Shown: piece after piece, positions 1 through 7,439 of the stretch | Layout of the letters: the number at the start of each line of letters is the position of its first letter | Numbering within the stretch: position 1 is the first letter of the stretch | IMG/VR virus record: IMGVR_UViG_3300042898_001886 | Location: 1 to 27,693 of that record | Length of the DNA stretch: 27,693 nucleotides | Source of the DNA: a virus | Reading direction: 5' to 3' (one strand) | The notes under the pieces: model-generated | The model's input: only the letters and a program-made list of their open reading frames with translations | What the model was told of the DNA's origin: nothing | Databases searched by the model: none | Made by a program: the position numbers and the translations under genes

Positions 1-127
1 TACTGTGCCAGGCACGGCTACTGCGCCAGCCGAAATCGTCACTGACCCTACGGCTGCGCGCACTGGAAGCGCTGGTACTGCCACGCGCCTGCTCGCGCAC
101 AATCTTTCCGTGACCCTAGACCACGAT
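1..127. repeat. Left copy of 127-bp terminal direct repeat
   Basis: These bases are identical to the last 127 bases of the window. The repeat lies inside a gene that is open at both ends and becomes continuous when the ends are joined. 127 is a common maximum k-mer length in short-read assemblers, so this is best read as the assembly overlap of a circular or circularly permuted genome, not a biological terminal repeat. Confidence 0.95.
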
Positions 128-688
128 GCCATTGTGAAGGGTATTTTTGTGCAGGCAGCAGACTCACGAGCTGACCGCGATGGCAATGCAAGACCTATTA
201 CCAATCAGCCATACTTTCGCACCTATAACGGCGGCACGCCATTTATCGGCTCTGGGCTTACTGCGCGCACTGGCCCGCTCCCGCAAGAGGTGTTTAGCGC
301 GCCAAAGGTGGGCGGCTTTGGGCTGAGCGCTCGCTCCAATAAGGTGCAGCGCCTCACGCGAGGCACAATGCAGGTGCGCTCAAAGCCGGTGCGCACCGTT
401 TCCTTTAATATTTCTGGTGCTAACCTTGCACAGACAGCAAACCCAAATTGGCAATATGGGCTGGTGCAGGGCTACTCATCAGCAGGCTCTCTGGTGTCTG
501 CTTGGCTGCCAGGCCAATTTGTGAAGGTGACCGCTTTAGAGCTTGACCTTAATGAAATTCTGCGCATTGCAAGCGTCACCTACTCTTTTGAATCTGGCGG
601 CTCTTATCAGCTGCGCGTAGGTGTTGAAGCAGAATACACAAAGCGCAGCGCGGTTGCTGCGCTGCTTGCAAAGTTTGGAGGTAGATAA
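1..688 (+). CDS. Minor tail protein, C-terminal part (joins 26848-27566)
   Basis: This is the 3' part of the gene that starts at 26848. The GTG at position 5 is an internal valine codon: across the join the frame reads Ile-Thr-Val without a break. The complete protein is 468 aa. The C-terminal part is rich in beta-prone Gly/Ser/Thr segments and has no catalytic motif that I recognise. It sits between the tape measure and the S74 fibre, the place of distal-tail or baseplate-hub proteins in siphoviruses. TAA at 686-688 overlaps the next ATG (TAATG), and GGAGGT at 677-682 inside this gene serves the fibre. The role as tail-tip or adsorption-platform protein rests on position and composition, not on a recognised domain. 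Confidence 0.8.
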   Translation, partial: TVPGTATAPAEIVTDPTAARTGSAGTATRLLAHNLSVTLDHDAIVKGIFVQAADSRADRDGNARPITNQPYFRTYNGGTPFIGSGLTARTGPLPQEVFSAPKVGGFGLSARSNKVQRLTRGTMQVRSKPVRTVSFNISGANLAQTANPNWQYGLVQGYSSAGSLVSAWLPGQFVKVTALELDLNEILRIASVTYSFESGGSYQLRVGVEAEYTKRSAVAALLAKFGGR

Positions 689-2574
689 TGGCAGAGCGAT
701 ACGGCACAGACCTAACGGCGCTTGGAGGCTACGAGGGCGGCGTAAACAGCGAGCAGGGTGCAGCGCTCGTCAGCACGAGCAGCGCTGGTGAAACAGCCCT
801 GCTATTCGGGCCAGCCGCGCTGCGCGAGATTCAAGCCGGTGTTGCCAATGGTGACTTTGCCATTGCGCCTGATGACTCAACTGGAACTATCACCGCTGAG
901 AATCCGCTGCCCTACTGGACATTCACCGATGTAAACAGCGCTGGCGCAATCACCTGCGCCATCGTGCCAGACACTGGCGTTGGCTCAGGCAATCTGCTCA
1001 AGTTTAGTGTTGCCAGCGGCACTCTGACTGGCAAGAGCGCAACGCTCACACGCTACATTCCTGTTGCATCGTCAGCCTCTCGCTCATTCTCTTACTACCT
1101 TGAGGCTTCATTCCTAAACGGCTCAGCCGCGCCTGAGGGTACTGAGGCAACGGTGCAAGTATCTGGTCAGTTTTACGAGCAAGACCAGACCACAACAACC
1201 GGCTCAGCATTTGTTGGAGCCGCTGAAACATTTAGTTTTTTCGCCTCGCCATCCGCAAGCGGCATTGTCGCACCAGATTTCTACGCGGCAACGCCTGACC
1301 TTGACAACACCACAGTGCCAGCGGCGGCGGCATTCCTGAAAGTCACGGTCACTATTGCAACGGTTGCGACGCAGACCGCAACCAACGAAATCAGTCTGAC
1401 TGAGGTGCGAGCAACGAACGGACTCCCTGAACTGCTGCTCACGGATAGGACTCAGCCAGACATTCACGGCCCAGCACTTATCACCGCTGACTTTGGCGAG
1501 TTGGGACTTAGGTCAGGCAGTGGCGATGGAACCATTGACCTTGGCGCTGACACCAACATTTTTGGCGCAGACAGCGTGAACATCAACACCAGCGGCGATG
1601 TGTCAATAAACGCAGAAACTGGCGTTTTCATCACGCAGAGTAGTGGAACCGTTGCTGGGCGCATCAACTCAGGCAGTCTGCGCCTATCTGACACCACCGA
1701 TGCAAGCCTGAGCAGCACAGGTCACGCATTTCAGATTGGCGCGAGCAGCGGCGCGAATCTTCGGATGGACGGCAACGAGATTATGGCAATCAGCAACGGC
1801 GGAACAGCAACGCTGCTACTACAAAACGACGGCGGCCTCACGCGCGCAGGCGGCGGTTTTGCGGTCACAGGAAACATTGACGCTACAGGGTCAATCGCCT
1901 CGGAAGATTTGATTCAGGCTCTCGGTGTGTTCCGCACCATTCAAGCCTCAACGGGCGACAACGCATTCACGGCACGAGTAACTGGAGAAGGAACCCCACG
2001 GTTTGCGATTTTCTGTAACGGAGCGATAGAGTGGGGCGCAGGCGGCGCACGCGACCTTAACCTGTACCGCTCCGCCGCAGGCGTCCTGAGAACTGACTTT
2101 GACTTGGATGTCGGAGGGTATCTCACTTGCGACGATGGCGCGACCTTTAACGCACTCATTCAAGGAACAAACATCAGTCTAGACGGCACGCAAGGATTGA
2201 GGCACAACACACCTGCAACCACCACACAAACATCTAGCGCAGCAATCTGGGTGGTTGTGTCCAGCACGAACTATCAACTTCGCCGCAACACATCCTCAGC
2301 GCGCTACAAGACAAACATCGTTGATGCGGACGAGGTGGTGCTTGACGCAGCGCGTAAAGTCAAGCCGCGCCACTATGAATCCACGATTGAGGATGAGGCG
2401 GGCGCGACGCGCTTGGGCTTCATTGCAGAGGAGATTCACGAGGCTGGGCTGACGCACGCTGTAGGGTATGATGCTGACGGCAAGCCAGAAACGCTTGACC
2501 CTGTAGCACTGATTGCGGCGCTCTGGCACCGCGTGAATGACCTTGAAAGCAGACTGAGGGAGTTAGAGAAATGA
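688..2574 (+). CDS. Tail fibre/spike with C-terminal S74 chaperone domain
   Basis: This 628-aa protein most likely forms the receptor-binding fibre. Residues 1 to about 530 are rich in Ser, Thr, Gly, Ala and Asn, with repeated short beta-prone segments like a trimeric beta-helical shaft. From about residue 534 the sequence matches the peptidase S74 intramolecular chaperone: a Ser-Ser-Ala-Arg-Tyr-Lys motif (536-541) carries the expected Ser/Lys pair, then comes a conserved LGFIAEEI segment (about 573-580) and a terminal coiled coil (about 612-628). In this family the chaperone folds the trimer and then cuts itself off at the serine. The start is fixed by GGAGGT at 677-682. The gene lies between the minor tail protein and the lysis genes. 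The receptor cannot be told. Confidence 0.88.
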   Translation: MAERYGTDLTALGGYEGGVNSEQGAALVSTSSAGETALLFGPAALREIQAGVANGDFAIAPDDSTGTITAENPLPYWTFTDVNSAGAITCAIVPDTGVGSGNLLKFSVASGTLTGKSATLTRYIPVASSASRSFSYYLEASFLNGSAAPEGTEATVQVSGQFYEQDQTTTTGSAFVGAAETFSFFASPSASGIVAPDFYAATPDLDNTTVPAAAAFLKVTVTIATVATQTATNEISLTEVRATNGLPELLLTDRTQPDIHGPALITADFGELGLRSGSGDGTIDLGADTNIFGADSVNINTSGDVSINAETGVFITQSSGTVAGRINSGSLRLSDTTDASLSSTGHAFQIGASSGANLRMDGNEIMAISNGGTATLLLQNDGGLTRAGGGFAVTGNIDATGSIASEDLIQALGVFRTIQASTGDNAFTARVTGEGTPRFAIFCNGAIEWGAGGARDLNLYRSAAGVLRTDFDLDVGGYLTCDDGATFNALIQGTNISLDGTQGLRHNTPATTTQTSSAAIWVVVSSTNYQLRRNTSSARYKTNIVDADEVVLDAARKVKPRHYESTIEDEAGATRLGFIAEEIHEAGLTHAVGYDADGKPETLDPVALIAALWHRVNDLESRLRELEK

Positions 2575-2756
2575 CCGCAAGCCAAAGCACAGAGATTCTG
2601 AAGCGGCTAGACCGCATTGAGCGTGACCTTACCGAAATCAAGGTAGACCTTGCAGAAAGCAGGGGCGCGTTGAAGCTCGCTAAGGGCATTATTTTCCTAT
2701 TGGGGATGACCGGCTTAGGCGGCTTGCTTACTTGGATGCAGGGGCAGGGCAAATGA
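2571..2756 (+). CDS. Small XhlA-like coiled-coil/membrane protein
   Basis: This 61-aa protein has a charged amphipathic N-terminal half (about residues 8-35, a likely coiled coil of the ILKRLDRIERDLTEIKVDL type) and one hydrophobic span at about 38-55. The layout matches hemolysin XhlA-type proteins, which sit beside holins and lysins of Gram-positive phages and help permeabilise the membrane. It overlaps the fibre gene by 4 nt (ATGA) and the next gene by 4 nt, so it begins the lysis cassette. A structural membrane-anchor role cannot be excluded. Confidence 0.7.
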   Translation: MTASQSTEILKRLDRIERDLTEIKVDLAESRGALKLAKGIIFLLGMTGLGGLLTWMQGQGK

Positions 2757-3328
2757 TTCTAAAAGTACGCTCCCAGCTTGGCTTGGCAGAGCGCCTTGGC
2801 GTAAAGGCTATGGATGATTGCGGCCCTGCAAGCCTTGCAACCGCAGCTACCGCCCTTGGCATTGATACAAACACCAAGGCAGCGCACAAGGCGTGCGCGC
2901 AGGCTGGGCGTGTAGATACGCCTACCGGCGCAGAGGGCACCAGCGCAAAGCAGGTGCGCGATGCCGCAAAGATTCTGGGGCTGAAGGCACGCATTGTTTA
3001 TGACTGGAGCGAGGCGAGCAATCAGGTAAAGGCTGGCAGCATCCTCATTCTGAATATCCAAGCCAGCCAAAAGGTAGTGCCAGACCGCCTACGCTCAAAG
3101 TGGCAGCGCGATTACTGGCGCAAGCAGCCGCTGGCAACCTACGGGCACTGGGTGGTGCTGGCATATAGCAATTCAACTTGGGAGTATGCGTGCCCTACAA
3201 TGAAAGAGGGCGTTGCGGGGCGCTGGGCTACACCTGATGAGGTGAAGGTGCTGCGCGATAGCAAGGGCAATGCTGGGTTTCCAACACCGCCCGCAATGGT
3301 GTTGATTAGCAAGAGGGGAGCCGCGTAA
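2753..3328 (+). CDS. Putative endolysin, C39-like cysteine peptidase
   Basis: This 191-aa protein has a papain-like/C39-family fold signature. Asp-Asp-Cys-Gly-Pro-Ala-Ser at 21-27 carries the probable nucleophile Cys23, and Gly-His-Trp-Val-Val-Leu at 131-136 carries the probable base His132; the Asn/Asp partner probably follows in the next strand. The family cleaves peptide bonds and, in phage lysis cassettes, would cut peptidoglycan cross-links. There is no signal peptide, and a holin follows immediately, as expected for a holin-dependent lysin. I chose the ATG at 2753, which overlaps the preceding stop and follows a GGGGCAGGG stretch, over the TTG seven codons upstream. No separate wall-binding domain is visible. 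An internal-virion or tail-associated peptidase is the main alternative. Confidence 0.72.
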   Translation: MILKVRSQLGLAERLGVKAMDDCGPASLATAATALGIDTNTKAAHKACAQAGRVDTPTGAEGTSAKQVRDAAKILGLKARIVYDWSEASNQVKAGSILILNIQASQKVVPDRLRSKWQRDYWRKQPLATYGHWVVLAYSNSTWEYACPTMKEGVAGRWATPDEVKVLRDSKGNAGFPTPPAMVLISKRGAA

Positions 3329-3657
3329 TGAATCCGATTATTAGTGACCTATTGAATGCGCTGATTGTGGGCTTGGTGCCTGTAGCAATTGGTGCGCTTG
3401 GCTATCTGGGCAAGCAGGTGATTGACTTTTTGCAGGCGCGTATGAGTGCTGAGCAGTTTGGAATGGTTGAGGCGATTGCCCGCACGGCGGTGCGCTCCAT
3501 TGAGCAGACACTTGGCACAGAGGAAGGCGAAGCCAAAAAGGCAGCCGCCCTTGCGCTGGTGAAGTCTGAGTGCCTAAAGCGTGGCTACAAGCTGGACGAT
3601 GAAGCCATTGGGGCGGCCATTGAGGCTGCCGTATACCAAGAGCGCCTGAAGCGCTAA
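3328..3657 (+). CDS. Holin, Holin_LLH type
   Basis: This 109-aa protein has a hydrophobic N-terminal segment (about residues 4-35) followed by a charged helical tail. The tail contains QFGMVEAIARTAVRSIEQ, then an alternating Lys/Ala helix and an acidic C-terminal stretch. This is the layout of the superfamily 6 (LLH) holins of Gram-positive phages, which open the cytoplasmic membrane to release the lysin. Its TAATG overlap with the lysin gene makes the two translationally coupled. Timing control is not visible beyond the XhlA-like partner upstream. Confidence 0.82.
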   Translation: MNPIISDLLNALIVGLVPVAIGALGYLGKQVIDFLQARMSAEQFGMVEAIARTAVRSIEQTLGTEEGEAKKAAALALVKSECLKRGYKLDDEAIGAAIEAAVYQERLKR

Positions 3658-3663
3658 CCGGCA

Positions 3664-3858
3664 ATGCCACTGGCACCACAAAAAACACCACCGCCCTGGG
3701 GGCGCTGTGAGGTGTGTGGATTGACCCAGCGGGTATGGAAAGCCAATGAGCGTATCGTTGCGCTAGGCGCTGGGTACGGGGTGGTTGAGGGCGAGGGCTA
3801 CTGCCGCGATTGCATTGCGCTGGCTGTTGAGCTGGCAGGCTCAGAGGATATTGACTAA
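3664..3858 (+). CDS. Small zinc-ribbon protein of unknown function
   Basis: The 64-aa product has two CxxC knuckles (Cys15/Cys18 and Cys47/Cys50) about 30 residues apart, a typical zinc-ribbon spacing. It is the last gene before the double-hairpin terminator and starts 6 nt after the holin stop with a weak ribosome site. I recognise no family. Its place in the late transcript is certain from the layout; a role in lysis is not. Confidence 0.65.
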   Translation: MPLAPQKTPPPWGRCEVCGLTQRVWKANERIVALGAGYGVVEGEGYCRDCIALAVELAGSEDID

Positions 3859-3911
3859 GCAGCCCTGAGAGGCTGCTTGACCCCCGCCCGTACCCTCCTC
3901 ACGGGCGGGGG
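3859..3911 (+). terminator. Tandem-hairpin terminator after lysis operon
   Basis: There are two consecutive stems. GCAGCC (3859-3864) pairs with GGCTGC (3871-3876) over a 6-nt loop. CCCCCGCCCGT (3881-3891) pairs perfectly with ACGGGCGGGGG (3901-3911) over a 9-nt loop. No T-tract follows, as in many high-GC Gram-positive terminators. It separates the late operon from the promoter at 3977. Confidence 0.85.
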
Positions 3912-3964
3912 CTACCCTCCGATTGTTACTATTCAGCCTGCATAAAAAATAGCCACGCAACAGC

Positions 3965-4005
3965 CGTTGCAAACGCTTGACAAGCGTTGCAGGGGGGTAT
4001 ACCTT
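3965..4005 (+). promoter_or_regulatory. Early promoter P1 with palindromic operator
   Basis: TTGACA (3977-3982) is followed after 17 nt by TACCTT (4000-4005), a TANNNT-type -10; TATACC at 3998-4003 is an alternative with a 15-nt spacer. The -35 lies within the inverted repeat AACGCTTG-A-CAAGCGTT (3972-3988), flanked by two direct CGTTGCA words at 3965-3971 and 3985-3991. The downstream leader (4006-4058) has a small CCACC/GGTGG hairpin (4026-4039) and a GAGGAG ribosome site. It probably drives the early operon and may be under operator control. Confidence 0.75.
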
Positions 4006-4058
4006 AGGGGAGTCAGGGAGTGAATCCACCAAACGGTGGGCCTGATAGAGGAGTGAAA

Positions 4059-4259
4059 ATGAAAAAGCTTGGACGGTTTACAACACTTAAGCCGGTGCGC
4101 AATAAGGTTGGCGTTTACATCCCAAAGGGCGCATTGGTTGAGGTGGTGCGCGATATGCAAACCGGCGCGCACATTGCAATTCAGGATGGTTACCACCACC
4201 CAATTTGGGCGCGCGATGTGCAGCTATATATGACACCTGAGATTAAGGTGGTTGGCTGA
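4059..4259 (+). CDS. Small early protein, unknown
   Basis: This 66-aa basic protein is the first gene after promoter P1. The start is the ATG at 4059, set by GAGGAG a few bases upstream; a GTG 13 codons earlier lacks a site. The sequence alternates short hydrophobic and charged stretches (for example GVYIPKGALVEVV) and looks like a small SH3-like beta-barrel. First early genes of phages often encode host-takeover or DNA-binding proteins, but nothing here proves it. Confidence 0.65.
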   Translation: MKKLGRFTTLKPVRNKVGVYIPKGALVEVVRDMQTGAHIAIQDGYHHPIWARDVQLYMTPEIKVVG

Positions 4260-4345
4260 TGCGTACCTTCATTGCTGAGGCGCTGAGTGTGGCGCTGTTT
4301 ATGTTTGCAATGGTGCTGCTACTAGCAGCGGGAGGGATGCAGTGA
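4259..4345 (+). CDS. 28-aa single-span membrane peptide
   Basis: ATG at 4259 overlaps the preceding TGA (TGATG). The 28-aa frame encodes a short polar start, then an almost continuous hydrophobic run (about residues 8-24, with ALFMFAMVLLLAAGG), and stops at TGA 4343-4345, which overlaps the next GTG. Coupling on both sides and the clear membrane helix make it credible despite its size. Function unknown. Confidence 0.5.
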   Translation: MRTFIAEALSVALFMFAMVLLLAAGGMQ

Positions 4346-4506
4346 AACTGAACAGGGCTAACGAGCCGGTGGTGCTCACTGATATGCGCCCGCTCAGTGT
4401 GCCGCGCCTAGTGCGCGGCGAGCAGCGTGCAGACAGGTTGCGCTTTGTGGCGCAGCTACTCTTTGCGCTTGCTGGCTGGGTGTTTATCTATGCGTGGTTG
4501 AGTTAG
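4342..4506 (+). CDS. 54-aa tail-anchored membrane protein, unknown
   Basis: The GTG start at 4342 overlaps the preceding stop and follows GGGAGGG. The product has a soluble, arginine-rich N-terminal 36 residues and one C-terminal membrane helix (about 36-53, LLFALAGWVFIYAWL). The topology suggests a cytoplasmic head tethered to the inner membrane. It lies between another membrane peptide and an FmdB-like zinc ribbon in the early operon. No family recognised. Confidence 0.55.
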   Translation: MKLNRANEPVVLTDMRPLSVPRLVRGEQRADRLRFVAQLLFALAGWVFIYAWLS

Positions 4507-4694
4507 TGCCGCTCTATGTGTATCAGTGCCCCGTATGCAAAGCGCTTGATGAGCGCCTGCAAACGATTGATGCGCCACTTACTCCGCGCTGTGAAAGGTG
4601 CGGGTGCTTTATGCCCCGCGTAATCAATGCACCAGCAGTGCAATACAAAGGCACAGGCTGGGCAAAGCAGGATAGAAAAAAGGAGGGGAAATAA
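4506..4694 (+). CDS. FmdB-family zinc ribbon protein
   Basis: This 62-aa protein begins MPLYVYQCPVC if translated from the GTG at 4506, which shares its G with the preceding TAG; this matches the typical MPxYxYxC start of the FmdB putative regulatory zinc-ribbon family. Cys8/Cys11 and Cys29/Cys32 (plus Cys34) form the metal site. The segment PAVQYKGTGWAKQD matches the family's characteristic C-terminal motif. The family is widespread in bacteria and phages and is often annotated as regulatory, without a proven function. The reading frame extends upstream to a GTG at 4494, but the family start favours 4506. Confidence 0.72.
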   Translation: MPLYVYQCPVCKALDERLQTIDAPLTPRCERCGCFMPRVINAPAVQYKGTGWAKQDRKKEGK

Positions 4695-5708
4695 ATGGCA
4701 GCACCCGCAAAGGTGAAGCCAACGGTTGCGCCTAACCCTGATGATGTTGCGCTACTTATTTCCAAGCTTCGTGGGCGGGGCTTCCCGCACTACGGGCTTT
4801 CTGACGATGAGCGGCAAAGGGATTTCTCAACCTTCCTTGCATATGACCGCTCAGCACTTATTACTGATGGCGTAGTTTGGCAAACGCTTCACGCAATGGG
4901 GTTGCTGTGGTCATATTTCCCGCACCATTGGGCGATTAAGTGCGGCAAGATGCTGACCCCGCTTGATATCTGGGAGGATGAGGCGCTTTTTCGTAGGGCA
5001 ATCCTTTCACGCATTAAGTGGGGCGGCTATGACATTGCTGGCGATGGCACACCGGATATGACACCTGCACAGGTGCGCAAGGCTATCCGCACCGCGTCAG
5101 GTACCCAGCGTGTTTCAAACTTCAGACCCACAGCAGCGGCTGCTATCTATGACCGGTTTGCACAGGGGGTGGTATGGGATATGAGCTGTGGGTTTGGGGG
5201 CAGACTGCTTGGGGCGATTGCGTCAGAGCGTGTGACTGGGTATATCGGCACTGACCCTTCAGCTAAAACTATGGTTGGGTTGCGCCAGATTGCAGAGGAT
5301 TTTGGCGGGAATAAGGCGATTGAGCTGCACCAAATTGGGTCAGAGGAGTTTACGCCAACCGCCGGCTCGGTATCTCTCTGCTTCACATCCCCGCCATATT
5401 TCAATACAGAGGCGTATGCGAATGAGGAAACGCAAAGCGCGGTGCGGTTTAAGACTGCAAGCGCTTGGCGCGATGGCTTCCTTAGGCAGACACTGCGCAA
5501 CTGCTATGAGGCATTAGAGGAAGGTGGGCATATGGTCATAAACATTGCTGATGTCAAGAGCTACCCAGAGCTGGTGTTTGACACTGAGGCGCTGGCGCTT
5601 CACATTGGATTTCGTCAGCTGGATACGCTCAGGCTGGCGCTCTCAAGTATGAATAAGGGCGGGTTTAAGTTTGAGCCAATTTTGGTATTTGTAAAGGAGG
5701 GAAAGTAA
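4695..5708 (+). CDS. DNA methyltransferase (N4-cytosine/N6-adenine type)
   Basis: This 337-aa protein carries an SAM-binding motif I (WDMSCGFGGRLLGA, about 161-174) and a catalytic motif IV Thr-Ser-Pro-Pro-Tyr-Phe (231-236), which marks amino-methyltransferases acting on adenine N6 or cytosine N4. Motif I precedes motif IV. The N-terminal 140 residues are not part of the core and may recognise the target. No cognate restriction enzyme is next to it, so it is probably an orphan enzyme protecting phage DNA or marking it. AGGAGGGG (4681-4688) is a strong ribosome site. The recognition sequence cannot be read from the gene. Confidence 0.85.
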   Translation: MAAPAKVKPTVAPNPDDVALLISKLRGRGFPHYGLSDDERQRDFSTFLAYDRSALITDGVVWQTLHAMGLLWSYFPHHWAIKCGKMLTPLDIWEDEALFRRAILSRIKWGGYDIAGDGTPDMTPAQVRKAIRTASGTQRVSNFRPTAAAAIYDRFAQGVVWDMSCGFGGRLLGAIASERVTGYIGTDPSAKTMVGLRQIAEDFGGNKAIELHQIGSEEFTPTAGSVSLCFTSPPYFNTEAYANEETQSAVRFKTASAWRDGFLRQTLRNCYEALEEGGHMVINIADVKSYPELVFDTEALALHIGFRQLDTLRLALSSMNKGGFKFEPILVFVKEGK

Positions 5709-6644
5709 ATGGCAAGAGTGTTTGAATTCGTGAAGGCCGCGCAGCGCTCACCTGAATGGTTTGAGTTGCGCAAGGATGGAATCACAGCAACTGATGCGGT
5801 GGTGATTGCAGGGCTGTCACCCTACAAAACCCGCTACGAGCTGTGGGCACAAAAGAGCGGGCTGATTGGCGAGCAACCAGCAGGTGAGGCTGCCACCCGC
5901 GGCATCCTGCTTGAGCAGGCTGTGGCTGATTGGTACACGCTAGAAACCGGCAGGAAGTTGAAGCGCAGCAATGGCATTGTGCGGCGCATTGATATCCCGT
6001 GGGCAATGGCAAGCCTTGACCGCACGGTGGTTGGTGAGCCTGGTTTGGTGGAGGTGAAAACCAGCACTAGCAGCCGCTGGCAGCTGTACCCCGTGCCGCC
6101 TGAGTATGTGGCACAGGTGCAGTGGCAGGCATTCTGCACAGGCGCACCGTGGGTTGATGTGGTGGCGCTGCTAGGCGGCTTGAAGTTTAGGTGTGAGCGC
6201 GTAATGGCTGACCCTGAATATCAGCAAGAGCTGTACCGCAAGGCAGTTGAGTTTCGTGAGTTGATTGCCAGCGGCAAGCCGCCAGAGGTAATTGGCACAG
6301 ACTCAGACACGCTGGCAAAGGTGGTGCCGCAAGCCAGCGATGAATGGGCACACGCTGATGACGGCATTGAGCGCGTGGCTGAGCAGTATGCTGACGCGCT
6401 CTATGAGAGCAAGCTGGCTGATGAGCACCTACAGAATCTGGCAGTGGTGATTAAGGAAGCCATTGGGGATAAGGTGGGAATCACCGGCAGGGGCTGGTAC
6501 GCCAGCTGGAAACAGAATAAACCCAGCCGCAAAGTAGATTTCAAAGCGGCGCTGGAGGCGGCAAAGGTGCCTCAGGAAATCATTGAAGGCGCAACTCAGG
6601 AAGTACCTGGGGCGCGAGTGTTTAAGTTTAAGAGGGGGGAATGA
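5709..6644 (+). CDS. YqaJ-like viral recombinase/exonuclease
   Basis: This 311-aa protein matches the YqaJ/lambda-Exo-like nuclease family. It opens with SPEWFELRKDGITATDA (14-30), then has Glu69 in GILLE, Asp104 in ASLDR, the catalytic Glu-Val-Lys triad element at 115-117 (VEVKTS) and the Gln-rich QVQWQ motif at 136-140. Such enzymes resect double-strand ends 5' to 3' to leave single strands for an annealing protein, and the Rad52-like gene follows directly with a 4-nt overlap. The pair is a two-component recombination system acting on replicating DNA. Residues beyond about 200 form a helical C-terminal region common in the family. The AGGAGGG-type site just before the start fixes the ATG. 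Confidence 0.9.
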   Translation: MARVFEFVKAAQRSPEWFELRKDGITATDAVVIAGLSPYKTRYELWAQKSGLIGEQPAGEAATRGILLEQAVADWYTLETGRKLKRSNGIVRRIDIPWAMASLDRTVVGEPGLVEVKTSTSSRWQLYPVPPEYVAQVQWQAFCTGAPWVDVVALLGGLKFRCERVMADPEYQQELYRKAVEFRELIASGKPPEVIGTDSDTLAKVVPQASDEWAHADDGIERVAEQYADALYESKLADEHLQNLAVVIKEAIGDKVGITGRGWYASWKQNKPSRKVDFKAALEAAKVPQEIIEGATQEVPGARVFKFKRGE

Positions 6645-7378
6645 TGAGCAAGGAAATTGCAGCGGCGCTTAGCGCGCCATTTGAGGCTAAGGATTTGAAG
6701 CAGCGCCCAGGCAGGGCTGGTTTAGTGTTCACATACGCTGACGCTCGTGCCGTGGCACAGCGGCTTGATGATGTGCTGGGAATCGCTGGCTGGCAGTTTG
6801 AGGTCAAGGTGGCTGACCCTGCTAGGTGCGTGGTGCACGGCAGCTTGGCGCTGGTGATTGATGGCAGCACCACAATCCGCCAAGATTATGGCTATCCCAA
6901 TGGGCCACAGGATGATGAGCCGCTTAAGTCAGCGGTGAGCGATGCGCTCCGCCGGTGCGCGGCACAGGTGGGCGTTGGCAGGAGCCTTTACAGCCCCGAT
7001 AAGAGCGCTGGGGCTATCAAGCCCCAGCCTACGGCTGCACCAGCCGTTAGCGTTGCGGAAAAGGGCAAATACGGCGATTTTAGCGAGGGGGTCACAGCCC
7101 CTTCAAATGATGACCTGCTGGCAGTGAAGGCTGCAATGATTTTTGCAGAGTCAACCACTGACGGCACCTGCAGCCACGGGCAGGCTTGGAGCCTGAAGCC
7201 AGGTGGCGTGAGCAAAGCTACGGGCAAGCCCTATAACCCATTCTGGGCGGCGAGCCACAAGGCACCTGATGGCTCGTGGTGCAAGGATAAGCCAAGCAAT
7301 CAGTGGGTAGCAGCCCACAGCAAGCCAGCGGCACCGGCACTGGTGCCTGAGGATACGCTTGAGGAGTTGCCTTTTTAG
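6641..7378 (+). CDS. Rad52-family single-strand annealing protein
   Basis: This 245-aa protein has a Rad52/Sak-like core at about residues 15-118: a TYADARAVAQRLDDVLG helix, the GWQFEVK strand, and the DEPLKSAVSDALRRCAAQVGVG motif typical of the family. It would anneal complementary strands made by the YqaJ exonuclease encoded just upstream. After a linker, residues 177-214 form a Cys/His module (Cys177, His179, His206, Cys214) that may bind zinc or DNA. The protein ends in an acidic -DTLEELPF tip resembling the C-terminal tail of bacterial SSB. Two start codons in tandem (6641 and 6644) are both usable. Confidence 0.83.
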   Translation: MMSKEIAAALSAPFEAKDLKQRPGRAGLVFTYADARAVAQRLDDVLGIAGWQFEVKVADPARCVVHGSLALVIDGSTTIRQDYGYPNGPQDDEPLKSAVSDALRRCAAQVGVGRSLYSPDKSAGAIKPQPTAAPAVSVAEKGKYGDFSEGVTAPSNDDLLAVKAAMIFAESTTDGTCSHGQAWSLKPGGVSKATGKPYNPFWAASHKAPDGSWCKDKPSNQWVAAHSKPAAPALVPEDTLEELPF

Positions 7379-7389
7379 GCATCAGCAAC

Positions 7390-7419
7390 GGGTGGTGGCG
7401 GCGGGTTACGCCACCACCC
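7390..7419 (+). terminator. Hairpin between annealing protein and initiator
   Basis: GGGTGGTGGCG (7390-7400) pairs perfectly with CGCCACCACCC (7409-7419) over an 8-nt loop in the 61-nt gap between genes. No T-run follows. It may be an intrinsic terminator or attenuator that lowers expression of the initiator, since no clear promoter follows it. Confidence 0.65.
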
Positions 7420-7439
7420 ACAAAACAGGGAGGGAATAA

